From the NCBI GenBank assembly GCA_964592375.1, contig CAZQDP010000004.1, positions 1 through 64,000 on the forward strand: a stretch of DNA of 64,000 nucleotides, in the 5' to 3' direction. Shown piece by piece: positions 51,683-60,429 of the stretch. Both the position numbers and the translations under genes were made by a program. Positions within the stretch are counted from its first letter, which is position 1. Each line of letters begins with the position of its first letter. Origin of the DNA: CAZQDP01 sp964592375 (GTDB lineage: Bacteria; Bacillota; Clostridia; RUG12999). Under the pieces are notes generated by a model, which was given only the letters and a program-made list of their open reading frames with translations, ran no database searches and was not told the origin of the DNA.

Positions 51683-52669
51683 ATGCGTTTATACAGACAT
51701 AACATTATCTATTCGTTCATCGCAGGAATTGCGGCGTATCTATCCATTGCAAGCAGCAGTGCCATGCCTCTGTTTTTGATAGCAGGAGCCGCAGCCCTTT
51801 GCGCAGCTTACTGTGCAAGTGGGTTTACCTGGCCGCTTGTTGCTACCTTTGCAGGGTGCATTACAGCTACGATAGTGCGTGGGAGCATAGATGTTTCTAT
51901 GCCCATATTTTCCTTTGTTGGCATTGCACTGCCCGGAATGGCTTGTGGTTGGATGCTTCGAAAGCATAACGGACTTCGAGACTGTATGCTGGCAGTTTCA
52001 TTAGGCGTTGCGGCGCATTTTATAAGCTGGTTTTCTTATATGAAAATGATAAAAGGAATGGATCCTATCAGTCGCGTTATCGATTTGATGCAGCAAGCAC
52101 TCGTTTCGGGAGAGGTTGATGTGGGTGCCATCATGGCACAACGAGGGTATACCATTAATCAAGAGGAGCTCACAGCTTTTTATCCGGAATTTTTCAGAAT
52201 GATGCATCAAGTGGTACCCACTTTGATTGTTGTCGGAGTTTGCATTCTTGCTTACTTGATCATCGTGCTTGCAGTGATGCTAGTCAGGAAAAGTGGGATT
52301 GATGAGTTGCCAAGCATTGAAGGGTTTCATGCTATCAGGGGTAGCAAAACTGCTGTGTTTGTTTATTTATTTATATTTATTATTTATTTAGCAACAAAAA
52401 ATCTTATACTCAGTGGCATATGGATGAATGTTTATTTGCTGTTTACATTATATTTTTCACTATGTGGAATTACCTTTCTATTGTTTTCCATAAGCAAAGG
52501 GGTGAAAAATGGTTTCCTTCGGTGGATTGCTTATTTCCTGATGATGATTTTACTATTAGGAAATTTATATGAACCAAAATCCATGATTGTGCTTGTAATG
52601 ATTGGTATTACCGATGCGATATTTAATTTTAGAATGAAGTATATAAGAGGTGAAGTGGATGGGAAATAA
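51683..52669 (+). CDS. DUF2232 membrane protein, YybS-like
   Basis: The 328-residue integral membrane protein has about eight hydrophobic helices and matches the YybS/DUF2232 family in topology and position. In Firmicutes it is normally found directly before gdpP (yybT), rplI and dnaB, exactly as here. Function is unknown; an S-component-like transport role has been suggested for the family. It overlaps the gdpP start by 11 nt, which suggests translational coupling. Confidence 0.85.
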   Translation: MRLYRHNIIYSFIAGIAAYLSIASSSAMPLFLIAGAAALCAAYCASGFTWPLVATFAGCITATIVRGSIDVSMPIFSFVGIALPGMACGWMLRKHNGLRDCMLAVSLGVAAHFISWFSYMKMIKGMDPISRVIDLMQQALVSGEVDVGAIMAQRGYTINQEELTAFYPEFFRMMHQVVPTLIVVGVCILAYLIIVLAVMLVRKSGIDELPSIEGFHAIRGSKTAVFVYLFIFIIYLATKNLILSGIWMNVYLLFTLYFSLCGITFLLFSISKGVKNGFLRWIAYFLMMILLLGNLYEPKSMIVLVMIGITDAIFNFRMKYIRGEVDGK

Positions 52670-54653
52670 ATCTTTCTCAAGACTATTCACGTCCAATGTT
52701 GGGATTTTTCTTGCAATACTCTTTTTGTTTGCGCTCGCCGCCTTTGCTGCAGGGCGCATATGGCTTGCACTAGCGGAATTCCTGATTTGGATTTTCCTTA
52801 CCATCTATAGCTTCTGGTATGATAATCACAAGGAAAAAGAAATGCTGGAATATGTGCAAACCTTGGCGTTTCAAACGGAGACCGGCACCAAAGAATCACT
52901 CCTGCGATTTCCCATGCCACTGATTGTTGTACAGCTTGATGGCACTATTTTATGGTATAATGAACTGTTTAGAACTGCTTTTGAACATGAGAAGAAGCTA
53001 TTTGACAGAAAAGTATCCGAACTTTTGGGAGAAAGCTTTGATATGACGCAAGTTGTGGAAAACAGAATGCCAGAGGGCTATGTTACAGCATACGGCGATA
53101 AGAATTATCGTGTATTGTCAAATGTGATTCAGACCAATCAAAAAGAGCTTTTTGCACTGCTTTATCTCATTGACGAAACGAAATATTTTCAAATCAAAAA
53201 AATGTATGATGATTCAAGACCGGTCGTATACCTCGTGACCATTGATAATTATGATGAAGTACTACAAAGCACACCGGATGAGGGCAGAGCTGCACTGTTT
53301 GCCGGAATTGACAAAAGGGTATCGGAATGGGCAGCTTCAGCAGGTGGTTTTTTTAAAAAGATTGAACGGGATAAATACAGTGTTATTTGCGAACAAAAAA
53401 ATCATAAGCAGTTTGCAGATGCAAAATTTAACTTACTGGAAACCATCAAAACAATCCATGTCGGCAATCGAATTCCGGTCACCATCAGCATAGGTGCCGG
53501 GTTTGGCGGCGAGTCCTATGCACAGAATGATGCCTTGGCTCGCTCGGCGGTTGAAATGGCGCTGGGAAGAGGTGGCGATCAAGCTGTCATTAAGGATAAA
53601 GCATCCCCTTCTTTTGTGTATATCGGCGGGAATACTAAGGAGATAGAAAAGCACACCAGGGTGCGAACACGGGTCATGGCACATGCATTAAAGCAATTGA
53701 TTGTGCAAGCCGGTAATATTATCATTATGGGGCACAAAAATGCAGATTTAGATTGCTTAGGAGCGGCACTTGGCATTCAAACCGCAGGTAAAAATGCAGG
53801 AAAAAACGTGTATATTATCGAAGGGACCTCGTCGAAGACAACAGAAAAAATCATTTTAGGATTAAAACACACGCAGGAATACGCCAATGTGTTTATTAGC
53901 CCAAGCCAAGTGGAAGAATACCTACGGGAGGACACACTACTTATTGTAGTAGATGTATATCGCTCCTCTATGACTGAGTGCCCTCATCTACTAGAAAAAA
54001 CGCGCAATATTGTGGTGCTGGATCATCACAGAAAGACCGATGAATACATTGAGCAAACCTCGCTAACATACCATGAAACTTATGCATCTTCCACTTGTGA
54101 AATGGTTACGGAAATGCTGCAATATATTGACGAAGGCGCAAATATCAGTGCGGATATTGCAAAATATCTTTATGCTGGCATCATACTGGACACAAAGAAT
54201 TTTACCTCGAAAGCCGGCATTCGAACCTTTGAAGCGGCAGCATACCTTCGAAAATGTGGCGTGGATCCTTCGGACGTACAAAAGTTATTCAAAGAAGATA
54301 TGAAGGTATATTCCATCCGCGCGGATATTATTAAAAATGCAATGATCTATCGTGGAAATATTGCCATCGCCCAAAGCAAGCAGAAGTATGAAGATATCGT
54401 AACGGTTGCGGCGCAATCAGCAGATGAGATGCTTGGCATAGAGGGCATAGAGGCCTCTTTTGTGATTTGTAGCATTGATAAAGAGGTGCATATCAGTGGA
54501 CGATCTTTGGGCGAGATTAATGTGCAGCTTATTTTGGAAAATATCGGTGGAGGCGGCAATATTTCTGTTGCCGCAACCAAACTGAAATGCTCATTAGAAG
54601 AAGCGAAAAAGCTGCTTACCAGTGCCATTGATCATTACCTAGATAATAAATGA
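52659..54653 (+). CDS. gdpP: Cyclic-di-AMP phosphodiesterase GdpP
   Basis: The 664-residue membrane enzyme degrades c-di-AMP. Two membrane helices lie at about 12-55, a PAS domain at about 78-160 and a degenerate GGDEF domain at about 175-310. The DHH/DHHA1 phosphodiesterase covers about 340-660: MGHKNADLDCLGAALG (about 354), VVVDVYRSSMTE, VLDHHRKTDEYIE (about 450) and GGGGNISVAATKL (about 628). ATG at 52659 follows AGAGGTGA and overlaps the upstream membrane-protein gene. It regulates osmotic and cell-wall balance through the second messenger. Confidence 0.95.
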   Translation: MGNKSFSRLFTSNVGIFLAILFLFALAAFAAGRIWLALAEFLIWIFLTIYSFWYDNHKEKEMLEYVQTLAFQTETGTKESLLRFPMPLIVVQLDGTILWYNELFRTAFEHEKKLFDRKVSELLGESFDMTQVVENRMPEGYVTAYGDKNYRVLSNVIQTNQKELFALLYLIDETKYFQIKKMYDDSRPVVYLVTIDNYDEVLQSTPDEGRAALFAGIDKRVSEWAASAGGFFKKIERDKYSVICEQKNHKQFADAKFNLLETIKTIHVGNRIPVTISIGAGFGGESYAQNDALARSAVEMALGRGGDQAVIKDKASPSFVYIGGNTKEIEKHTRVRTRVMAHALKQLIVQAGNIIIMGHKNADLDCLGAALGIQTAGKNAGKNVYIIEGTSSKTTEKIILGLKHTQEYANVFISPSQVEEYLREDTLLIVVDVYRSSMTECPHLLEKTRNIVVLDHHRKTDEYIEQTSLTYHETYASSTCEMVTEMLQYIDEGANISADIAKYLYAGIILDTKNFTSKAGIRTFEAAAYLRKCGVDPSDVQKLFKEDMKVYSIRADIIKNAMIYRGNIAIAQSKQKYEDIVTVAAQSADEMLGIEGIEASFVICSIDKEVHISGRSLGEINVQLILENIGGGGNISVAATKLKCSLEEAKKLLTSAIDHYLDNK

Positions 54654-54684
54654 CAATCTATCAATATTGAAAGGATGAGAAAAT

Positions 54685-55125
54685 ATGAAGGTGATATTGC
54701 TACAGGATGTAAAAGCACAAGGCAAAAAGGGCGACTTGATTGACGTGAGCGATGGGTATGCACGCAATTTCCTATTTCCTAAAAATTTGGCAAAGGAAGC
54801 AACAAAAGCGGCAATCAATGACATGAAGGGGCAAAAAGATGCCCAGTCATATAAAGTAGAAAAAGAACTGGAAGAGGCTAGAGCAATATACAATCAAATT
54901 CATGGTAAAACCATTTCCTTAACCGGCAAGGCAGGGGAAAACGGAAAACTCTTTGGTTCGATTACCTCTTCCGAAGTTGCGGAAGCATTGAAGTTTCAGC
55001 TTCATGTTGTGATTGATAAACGCAAATTGGTGATGGAGCCTATTAAAAGCATTGGTTTAACCGAAGTGCATATTAAGCTTCATGCCAAGCTTAGTCCTGT
55101 GATTAATGTCAAAGTAGAAGGATGA
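54685..55125 (+). CDS. rplI: 50S ribosomal protein L9
   Basis: The 146-residue L9 has its N-terminal rRNA-binding domain (MKVILLQDVKAQGKKGDL, then VSDGYARNFLFPKNLA, about 22-37), a long connecting helix and the C-terminal domain (KLFGSITSSEVAEAL, about 88). GAAAGGATGAG precedes the ATG. Conserved position between gdpP and dnaB. Confidence 0.98.
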   Translation: MKVILLQDVKAQGKKGDLIDVSDGYARNFLFPKNLAKEATKAAINDMKGQKDAQSYKVEKELEEARAIYNQIHGKTISLTGKAGENGKLFGSITSSEVAEALKFQLHVVIDKRKLVMEPIKSIGLTEVHIKLHAKLSPVINVKVEG

Positions 55126-55200
55126 AAATAACACTTTATTGGCGATTACTTTCCATAAGGAACAGCAGGTATGCCAAAAATATAAAAGGGCGGTGAAGAT

Positions 55201-56541
55201 GTGGATATTGGGGGCACAAGGCAATTACCATATAGCATAGAAGCGGAGCAATCTGTTTTGGGTTGTATTCTCATCGACCCTGCAAGCCTCATCACAGTGG
55301 CGCAAAGCTTAAAATCAGATGATTTTTATCTGCAGCAAAATAGAGTCATTTATGATGCTATGCTCAGCTTGTTTGGTCGAAATGAACCGGTGGATGTCAT
55401 TACTATTTCCCAGCTACTGGGCGCTAACTTACAGCTTATTGGTGGTTATGAATATTTTGCAAAGCTTGCAGGTAGCGTACCGACGACAGAAAATCTCAAA
55501 TATTACATCAAAATATTAGGAGAAAAAAAGCTTTTACGCAGATTGATTAAAGCATCTGAAAATATATCATCCATGAGCTATGAAGGCACTGAAGACGTGG
55601 GGGTCATTTTAAGTAGTGCCGAAAAAGAGATTTACGATATACTCCAGGATAGAGGACAAACCGGGCTTATTCACATTAGTGATGTTTTGGCTGAAAGCTT
55701 TGAATTTATCGAAAAAGCAAGTGCCAATAAAGGCAAAATCATGGGTGTTGAATCGGGCTTTACGCTGATTGATAAAATGACAGGTGGTTTTCAGGCTTCA
55801 GAACTGATTATTATCGCCGCAAGACCTGCAATGGGGAAAACGAGCTTTGCACTCAATATTGCACAGCATGCGGCCTTGCATCGAGGAACCCAAGTTGCTA
55901 TTTTTAATCTTGAAATGTCAAAAGGGCAGCTTGGAAATAGAATTATTTTCTCTGAGGCGATGATCAGCGGAGAAAAACTAAAAAGCGGTACCATAGACGA
56001 TAATGATTGGCCGGAAATTGCGCGCTCCATCGGGCGCCTTTCAAAATCGCCCTTGTATATTGACGATACCGCAGGCATTACGGTGACGGATATAAAGGCA
56101 AAATGCCGACAGCTTCAGATTGAAAAGGGCCTTGGAATGGTCATTATCGATTATCTTCAGCTCATGCAAGGGAGTAGGAAAAACGAAAATCGTCAGCAGG
56201 AAATTTCCGAAATATCTCGTTCTTTAAAGGTCATGGCAAAAGAGCTTGCCGTACCGGTGATAGCACTTTCTCAGCTGAGCCGAGCCGCCGCTACCAGAGG
56301 CGACCATAAACCACAGCTCAATGATTTGAGGGAATCTGGCGCCATTGAGCAAGATGCCGATATTGTTATGTTTATCCATCGAGAGGATTATTACAATCCG
56401 GAAACCGAAAAAAAAGGAATTGCAGAGTGTATTATTGCAAAACACAGAAATGGCTCCACCGGCACCATTGAACTGGTTTGGAGGCCTGACTTTACACTTT
56501 TCATGAACAAAACCATAGATGAGCCGCCATATAACGGCTAA
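55201..56541 (+). CDS. dnaB: Replicative DNA helicase DnaB
   Basis: The 446-residue hexameric helicase has an N-terminal DnaB domain (PYSIEAEQSVLGCILIDP, about 10-27) and a RecA-like core. Walker A is AARPAMGKTSFALNIAQ (about 205), followed by NLEMSKGQLGNR, a Walker B-like GMVIIDYLQLM (about 310), LSRAAATRGDHKPQLNDLRE (about 358) and IAKHRNGSTG. This is the gene called dnaC in B. subtilis. The start is GTG at 55201 with GGCGGTGA upstream. The 75 nt before it hold no feature I can support. No intein or insertion is present. Confidence 0.96.
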   Translation: MDIGGTRQLPYSIEAEQSVLGCILIDPASLITVAQSLKSDDFYLQQNRVIYDAMLSLFGRNEPVDVITISQLLGANLQLIGGYEYFAKLAGSVPTTENLKYYIKILGEKKLLRRLIKASENISSMSYEGTEDVGVILSSAEKEIYDILQDRGQTGLIHISDVLAESFEFIEKASANKGKIMGVESGFTLIDKMTGGFQASELIIIAARPAMGKTSFALNIAQHAALHRGTQVAIFNLEMSKGQLGNRIIFSEAMISGEKLKSGTIDDNDWPEIARSIGRLSKSPLYIDDTAGITVTDIKAKCRQLQIEKGLGMVIIDYLQLMQGSRKNENRQQEISEISRSLKVMAKELAVPVIALSQLSRAAATRGDHKPQLNDLRESGAIEQDADIVMFIHREDYYNPETEKKGIAECIIAKHRNGSTGTIELVWRPDFTLFMNKTIDEPPYNG

Positions 56542-56575
56542 CTACTGCGATATTAAATTGGCGGAGGTATATCGT

Positions 56576-57913
56576 TTGGAAACATTGCTTGACAAGGTGA
56601 AAAAATGCATCTTGGAGAATAACCTTATTAAAAAAGGGGAAACTGTTATTGCGGCCTTTTCGGGCGGTGCGGATTCATCTTGCCTTGTGCATATTTTGAG
56701 CAAACTAAGTGGTGAACTGGGGTTTACACTTTGTGCTGCTCATCTCAATCATATGCTTCGAGCAGAGGAAGCGGAGCGTGACCAGCAATATGTCATGCAG
56801 TTTTGCAGTGATTTGGATATTTCGCTGAAGTTGCAAAAAAAGGATATTGCTCAAATTGCTCAGCATCGGCGCATCAGCCTTGAAGAGGCCGGTCGGTTTG
56901 AACGATACGAGTGGCTGCGTACCTTATCCGAAGATTTTGGGGGTGCACTCATTGCTACCGCTCATCACAAAGACGACAATGCGGAAACCATTCTACTCAA
57001 TATCCTTCGTGGTAGCGGACTCGATGGTCTCATCGGTATTTTGCCTAAAAGAGAAAATATTATCAGGCCGCTCATTCATTGTACAAGAGATGAAATTGAA
57101 GCTTACTGCAGGGAAAATCAGATTGAGTTTGTCACAGACAGCACTAACCTAGAGGCAGTGTATACAAGAAATAGATTGCGCTTACAGCTCATGCCAATGT
57201 TGAAGGAATTCAACCCCGCCATAAGGGATGCCCTTATCAGATTGTCTGAGTGTGCCCATGGAGATAGTGTATACATCGAGGCCCATGCAAAGCAGGCTTT
57301 TGACGAAACGGTAATAGATGGTGCGATAAATGTACAGAAGCTACGAAAAATGGATTGTGCAATATCTTATCGGATACTATCTCAATGTGTAAAAGTCAAA
57401 TTCGGCATCACGCTTCAAAAAAAGCATGTGGATTTATTATATCAATTGATCCAGAAGGGCAAAACGGGTAGCCGGCTCAGTCTTCCGGGCGGGATATGGG
57501 CTACCATTTCCTATGATCTGATGCATTTTGAAACGGCTTGCGAAAAGCCTTCAAAGTACATATTTGAGCTCAGCGCAGGCGAAGAAATTAATATTTTCCC
57601 TGCAGGATTGACCATCAAAACGCATTTTGGCAAATGCTCCGAAGTAGAAGAAAACACTGCTTGCATTGTAGCAGTTGAGGGGAAAATCACTGTTCGCACC
57701 AGAAAAGAAGGAGATAACGTTTCCATTCGTGGGATGACAAAAAAACTAAAAAAGCTTCTTATCGAAAAAAAAGTGCCAAGAAAAGTGCGTGATATTCTTC
57801 CGGTAGTGGAAGTGGATGGCAAAATCGTTTTGGTTGCAGATGTATTTTGTGCAAGGGAATGTACATGTGCAGAAAAATATCTCATCGTGAAGGCAATAAA
57901 AACAAAGGAGTAA
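56576..57913 (+). CDS. tilS: tRNA(Ile)-lysidine synthase
   Basis: The 445-residue enzyme converts C34 of tRNA-Ile(CAU) to lysidine, so that AUA is read as Ile. The PP-loop is AAFSGGADSSCLVHIL (about 26-41), followed by AHLNHMLRAEEAERD, ATAHHKDDNAETILLNILRG (about 130) and IRPLIHCTRDEIEAYC. A substrate-binding domain and the C-terminal TilS domain (VRTRKEGDNVSIRGM, about 380) follow. The start is TTG at 56576 with GGAGGT 7 nt upstream; the frame is open further into dnaB but has no site there. hpt follows 7 nt later. Confidence 0.94.
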   Translation: METLLDKVKKCILENNLIKKGETVIAAFSGGADSSCLVHILSKLSGELGFTLCAAHLNHMLRAEEAERDQQYVMQFCSDLDISLKLQKKDIAQIAQHRRISLEEAGRFERYEWLRTLSEDFGGALIATAHHKDDNAETILLNILRGSGLDGLIGILPKRENIIRPLIHCTRDEIEAYCRENQIEFVTDSTNLEAVYTRNRLRLQLMPMLKEFNPAIRDALIRLSECAHGDSVYIEAHAKQAFDETVIDGAINVQKLRKMDCAISYRILSQCVKVKFGITLQKKHVDLLYQLIQKGKTGSRLSLPGGIWATISYDLMHFETACEKPSKYIFELSAGEEINIFPAGLTIKTHFGKCSEVEENTACIVAVEGKITVRTRKEGDNVSIRGMTKKLKKLLIEKKVPRKVRDILPVVEVDGKIVLVADVFCARECTCAEKYLIVKAIKTKE

Positions 57914-57920
57914 CGATATC

Positions 57921-58472
57921 ATGAATCATGACGTAGAAAAAATTCTCATCAGTGAGCAGGCATTGAAGGAAAAAGTGGTGGAATTGGCAGCGCTGATTAA
58001 TGCCGATTATAAGGGAAAAAATATTGTTTTTGTGAGCGTACTCAAGGGCGGCTTTATCTTTGCGGCCGATCTTCTTCGCAAGCTTGAAATTGATGCTGAC
58101 ATCAATTTTGTAGCCGTGTCCAGCTATGGTGCGGGCTCGAAATCATCCGGTGCGGTTAAAATTATCAAGGACCTTGATACCGATGTGTCAAATAAGGATG
58201 TCCTGATTGTGGAAGATATTGTAGATACAGGACTGACACTTTCTTACCTCAAAAATTTAATACTGACAAGAGGAGCTCGCTCTGTAAAGATATGCACTAT
58301 TTTAAATAAACCTTCCCGAAGAAAAGCGGACATTGATGTTGAATACATAGGCTATGAAATACCGGATGAGTTTGTGGTGGGTTATGGCCTTGATTATAAT
58401 GAGAAATACAGAAGCCTTCCGTATATTGGAATACTCAAACGCAGTATTTATGAAAATCCCCTCCAAATATAA
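57921..58472 (+). CDS. hpt: Hypoxanthine(-guanine) phosphoribosyltransferase
   Basis: The 183-residue purine-salvage enzyme has the type I PRTase pattern: VLKGGFIFAADLLRKL (about 42), the flexible-loop SSYGAGSKSSGAVKI (about 72), the PRPP loop VLIVEDIVDTGLTLSYL (about 94) and DEFVVGYGLDYNEKYR (about 152). AAAGGAGTAACG precedes the ATG. The tilS-hpt-ftsH order is conserved across Firmicutes. Confidence 0.97.
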   Translation: MNHDVEKILISEQALKEKVVELAALINADYKGKNIVFVSVLKGGFIFAADLLRKLEIDADINFVAVSSYGAGSKSSGAVKIIKDLDTDVSNKDVLIVEDIVDTGLTLSYLKNLILTRGARSVKICTILNKPSRRKADIDVEYIGYEIPDEFVVGYGLDYNEKYRSLPYIGILKRSIYENPLQI

Positions 58473-58499
58473 CATTTTCATTTCAATATGCGTAAAATC

Positions 58500-58528
58500 T
58501 TGTAATTTTTCAAATAATATGGTATTAT
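58500..58528 (+). promoter_or_regulatory. Promoter for ftsH
   Basis: TTGTAA (58500-58505), 17-bp spacer, TATTAT (58523-58528), about 55 nt before ftsH. Co-transcription from tilS-hpt is also possible because no terminator is seen. Confidence 0.6.
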
Positions 58529-58582
58529 ATTTAATCAGATATGCCTTACATAGAAGGCGAAACCTGTTAGGAGTGTGTGAAA

Positions 58583-60412
58583 ATGAAGAAATACTGGAAG
58601 AATACCGGGTTTTATATTATCTTAGTGACTACGGTGGTACTGATTACCATGTTTTTGTATAAAGATCCGGCAATCGTAACGAAAAACTTTTCGGATTTAT
58701 ATAACGACATTGAAGCCGGCAAGGTATCCGGACTTGTTTTAGAAGGCCAAAAGGCAACTGTTGAGTATAAGGACAATAAAATTGCTGAGGTATCTATTCC
58801 ATCTGTTGAAGTGTTTATGTTGTATTCAGATTTAAAGTTAAAGGAACTGATGGGCAAAAACGATATTAAAATCAGCACACCCCAAATGCAAAATCAAACC
58901 TGGTGGATGGCAATGATTCCTTATTTAGTACTCACGGCCATTTTGGTTGTGTTGTTCATTTTCTTTCAGCAAACGCAAGGCGGCGGAGGCAGTAGAGTCA
59001 TGAGCTTTGGGAAGAGCCGTGCTAAATTGGTTACCGATCAGAAGAAAAAGGTTACCTTTGCGGATGTTGCAGGAGCAGATGAGGAAAAAGAAGACTTAGA
59101 AGAAATTGTGGGATTTTTAAAATCTCCTCAAAAATATACGGAAATCGGTGCCAGAATTCCCAAAGGCGTTTTGCTAGTTGGCCCTCCGGGAACCGGTAAA
59201 ACATTGCTTGCAAAAGCAGTTTCAGGCGAAGCGGACGTACCTTTTTACAGTATCAGTGGTTCGGATTTCGTGGAAATGTTTGTAGGTGTGGGTGCTGCTA
59301 GGGTACGTGATTTATTTGAGCAGGCAAAAAAGAGTGCTCCGTCCGTTGTTTTTATTGATGAAATTGATGCGGTAGGCAGGCACAGAGGCGCAGGCCTTGG
59401 CGGCGGGCATGACGAGCGTGAGCAGACCTTAAATCAGCTACTTGTTGAAATGGATGGTTTTGGTGTGAATGAAGGGGTTATTATCATTGCGGCCACGAAC
59501 CGCCCGGATATACTTGATCCAGCGCTCCTTCGTCCGGGACGATTTGACAGACAGATCGTTGTAAACTATCCCGATGTGAAGGGCCGCGAAGAAATTCTGA
59601 AGGTGCATGCAAGAAATAAGCCCTTAGCAGGCGAAGTTAATCTTGGAAATGTTGCAAAAACCACTGCCGGGTTTACAGGAGCAGACCTTGAAAACCTGCT
59701 CAATGAATCCGCACTTTTATCTGCAAGGCATGGAAAAAAGGAAATTGACAATGAAGAAATTCAGCAGGCACTGATGAAGGTTGTAATGGGTACCGAAAAG
59801 AAATCCAGTGTGATGAGCGAAAAAGAAAAGAAACTAACTGCGGTACACGAGGCGGGTCATGCACTTATTTCAAGGCTCATGCCAACCCAGGACCCTGTCC
59901 ATGAAATTTCCATTATCCCACGCGGCAGAGCCGGTGGATATACCATGAACATTCCGCAGGAAGATAAAAAGTATAGTACAAAGAATGAAATGACCGAAAG
60001 CATCGTTGTTCTTCTCGGTGGCCGCACAGCGGAAAAAATGGTTCTGGACGATATCAGCACCGGCGCATCTAATGATATTGAAAGAGCTTCGGATCTTGCC
60101 AGAAAAATGGTTACCAGATATGGTATGAGCGATGTCTTAGGCCCGATTTCATTTGGCAGTACACATGATGAAGTCTTTATTGGTCGTGAATGGAACCAAA
60201 CACGCAACTATGGCGAAGGTGTTGCCGCAGAAATTGATGCAGAGGTGCGAAATATTATAGAGCATGCATACCAAAAATGCATGCAGCTTTTAGAAGAAAA
60301 CAGAATGAAACTAGATGAGCTGACAGAGGCACTACTCTCTTTTGAAAAAATTGATGGCCCAACCTTTGAAAAGATATTTGTCGGTCAGGCTGTGGTGCCT
60401 GAGAATAATTAA
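58583..60412 (+). CDS. ftsH: ATP-dependent zinc metalloprotease FtsH
   Basis: The 609-residue membrane AAA protease has two N-terminal helices (about 8-24 and 110-130) enclosing an extracytoplasmic domain. Its AAA module has Walker A VGPPGTGKTLLAKAV (about 199), Walker B VFIDEIDAVG and the second region of homology AATNRPDILDPALLRPGRFD in two parts (about 305). The zinc site is HEAGHALIS (about 421) with later Asp in the GASNDIERA segment. It degrades misfolded membrane and regulatory proteins. ATG at 58583 follows AGGAG by 8 nt; GTG at 58577 is too close. Confidence 0.97.
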   Translation: MKKYWKNTGFYIILVTTVVLITMFLYKDPAIVTKNFSDLYNDIEAGKVSGLVLEGQKATVEYKDNKIAEVSIPSVEVFMLYSDLKLKELMGKNDIKISTPQMQNQTWWMAMIPYLVLTAILVVLFIFFQQTQGGGGSRVMSFGKSRAKLVTDQKKKVTFADVAGADEEKEDLEEIVGFLKSPQKYTEIGARIPKGVLLVGPPGTGKTLLAKAVSGEADVPFYSISGSDFVEMFVGVGAARVRDLFEQAKKSAPSVVFIDEIDAVGRHRGAGLGGGHDEREQTLNQLLVEMDGFGVNEGVIIIAATNRPDILDPALLRPGRFDRQIVVNYPDVKGREEILKVHARNKPLAGEVNLGNVAKTTAGFTGADLENLLNESALLSARHGKKEIDNEEIQQALMKVVMGTEKKSSVMSEKEKKLTAVHEAGHALISRLMPTQDPVHEISIIPRGRAGGYTMNIPQEDKKYSTKNEMTESIVVLLGGRTAEKMVLDDISTGASNDIERASDLARKMVTRYGMSDVLGPISFGSTHDEVFIGREWNQTRNYGEGVAAEIDAEVRNIIEHAYQKCMQLLEENRMKLDELTEALLSFEKIDGPTFEKIFVGQAVVPENN

Positions 60413-60429
60413 TTAGAGGATGTAATCAT